Shown: positions 63,183-64,000 of the stretch, in pieces | Position numbering within the stretch: position 1 is the first letter of the stretch | How the letters are laid out: the number at the start of each line of letters is the position of its first letter | From: Rufibacter sp. LB8 | GTDB lineage: Bacteria; Bacteroidota; Bacteroidia; Cytophagales; Hymenobacteraceae | Length of the DNA stretch: 64,000 nt | Direction of reading: 5' to 3' | Assembly (NCBI RefSeq): GCF_014876185.1 | Contig: NZ_JADALJ010000001.1 | Coordinates: forward strand, 2,895,501-2,959,500 | Made by a program: the position numbers and the translations under genes | Notes under the pieces: generated by a model | Told to the model about the DNA's origin: nothing | Databases searched by the model: none | What the model saw: only the letters and a program-made list of their open reading frames with translations

Positions 63183-64000
63183 CTACTTAGCAATGCGGTA
63201 CACATCTGCCAGCACGCCGTCTTCCAGAGGTTTTCTAATGGCCGAGGGGCTGTCATAGACCACCAGCAAATGGTTATCATCATAAATGGCCAGGCCTTCG
63301 GCTTTGTCTTGGCCGGCGGTGAACCCGCTGCCGTGGGGTACCTCAAACAGGCGGTCCAGTTCTTTACGGTGCACCACCTGTGAGCCACCCAGAGACTGCG
63401 GCATGGCGTTTGGCCAGCGGTACACGGCAATAGCGCCGTCCAAATCCATGGTGGGGCCGGCCAGCACGTAGAGGTCTTGGTTGAGAATCCGGAGCTCGCG
63501 TATGCCTTTGCCGTTCATGTTCAGGAAATGCTTTTGGTAGAGTTCACCTGAGCCCGGGAATGGCATGAGTTGCAGGTACCCTTCCTCAGGGGCGTCTTGC
63601 AGTTTGAGTTCCAGCACCATGGCCCAGCCGCGCAAAACGGGCCCGCGCAGACCCACAAAAACGCGGTCGCCGTCCAGGGCCAGGCCTTCAATGTCAAAGC
63701 CGTTGTCTTTGCCTGGAATGGCCAGGAAAGGTGCCACGTGCGGGTCTTCCTTGAGGGCTTCCATGAGTTGGTTTTCTTTGTCATTGCCCAGCAGTTGCGC
63801 CGCCCTGAGGGTTTTTGTGGGGTCATTAGGGTCTGAGCAGGACTTGCAGAGCGTGTATTCGCCGGTTTCAGAATCTTGCACCAAGGGCACGCGGGCCAAC
63901 AGATAGCGGTTAGGGTCTGCCTTGACCTGGGCCAAGCGTTTCAGTTGCTTCTCCACCGAGTCACCGGCCCGGGGTTTCTTGCGCTTGAGGCTGTGCGAGC
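63183..64000 (-). CDS. DUF3616 domain protein, 3' part (cut by window edge)
   Basis: The frame is open from 63183 to the window end without a stop; the visible part (272 codons) reads SHSLKRKKPRAGDSVEKQ at the left, then PLVQDSETGEYTLC, DNGFDIEGLALDGDRVFVGLRGPV, ELRILNQDLYVLAGPTMD and DKAEGLAIYDDNHLLVVYDS. The six-bladed-propeller-like strands and IEGLAL/AEGLAIYD motifs fit DUF3616. A GTG at 63956 could be mistaken for a start, but coding continues upstream. Function unknown. Confidence 0.75.
   Translation of the reverse strand, partial: SHSLKRKKPRAGDSVEKQLKRLAQVKADPNRYLLARVPLVQDSETGEYTLCKSCSDPNDPTKTLRAAQLLGNDKENQLMEALKEDPHVAPFLAIPGKDNGFDIEGLALDGDRVFVGLRGPVLRGWAMVLELKLQDAPEEGYLQLMPFPGSGELYQKHFLNMNGKGIRELRILNQDLYVLAGPTMDLDGAIAVYRWPNAMPQSLGGSQVVHRKELDRLFEVPHGSGFTAGQDKAEGLAIYDDNHLLVVYDSPSAIRKPLEDGVLADVYRIAK

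Noticed and set aside
63183-63956. Complete DUF3616 gene starting at GTG 63956
   Set aside because: The frame remains open with family-like sequence up to the window edge, so the true start is outside.
1-64000. tRNA, rRNA, riboswitch
   Set aside because: I looked for T-loop patterns and conserved aptamer cores in the gaps and found none; a covariance search would be needed to exclude them.

Overview
The window looks like chromosomal DNA of a Bacteroidota member, most probably Cytophagales/Hymenobacteraceae (Rufibacter- or Pontibacter-like; inferred from gene content, not from a marker gene). The evidence is six secreted proteins ending in type IX secretion (T9SS) C-terminal sorting domains, promoter boxes of the Bacteroidota TAnnTTTG type, several lipoproteins, a carbamoyl-phosphate synthase large subunit without its allosteric domain, and families typical of the phylum (DUF4834, DUF2975/XRE pair, GH3-serine hydrolase fusion, HTTM, DCC). 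No tRNA, rRNA, CRISPR array or prophage was seen.

Layout. 1-1186: minus-strand operon (start of a membrane protein, DUF4834, FkbM methyltransferase). 1286-2019: a REP-associated tyrosine transposase (RAYT) unit with terminal inverted repeats and a third hairpin inside the gene. 2063-13876: serine hydrolase, GAF histidine kinase, barrel-like lipoprotein, repeat island A, LTA-synthase-like sulfatase, MarR regulator plus old-yellow-enzyme reductase with a shared operator, triple-PAS kinase, HAMP-type kinase. 14359-21040: carB, repeat island B, S41 peptidase, LytS/LytR pair. 21359-29344: a 13-repeat T9SS protein, AGCS symporter, DCC protein, Thr/Gly repeat lipoprotein, HTTM protein, a 57-residue protein. 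29416-35568: small secreted protein, XRE/DUF2975 pair, two unknowns, DEAD-box helicase, M28 peptidase. 36096-50239: two lamin-tail-domain T9SS proteins, TonB receptor, GNAT, NlpC/P60 lipoprotein, tandem GH18 proteins. 50344-64000: small membrane protein, divergent PBP4-type peptidase and LD-carboxypeptidase, intact IS1-family element, GH3-serine hydrolase fusion, a gene with an in-frame amber codon, a 1223-residue T9SS repeat protein, and the 3' part of a DUF3616 gene.

The gene set is mainly cell envelope and secretome (peptidoglycan hydrolases, polysaccharide hydrolases, T9SS cargo, one TonB receptor) plus sensory kinases. The most unusual layer is non-coding: about 35 copies of a 40-56 bp palindrome (core GGGCTCATTTC/GAAATGAGCCC with flanking TTTT/AAAA) between genes, with compensatory arm changes; a second hairpin family (GTAGAGAC...GTCTCTAC) that coincides with the ends of the RAYT unit; and three intergenic islands in which these and other hairpins recur in a largely conserved order.
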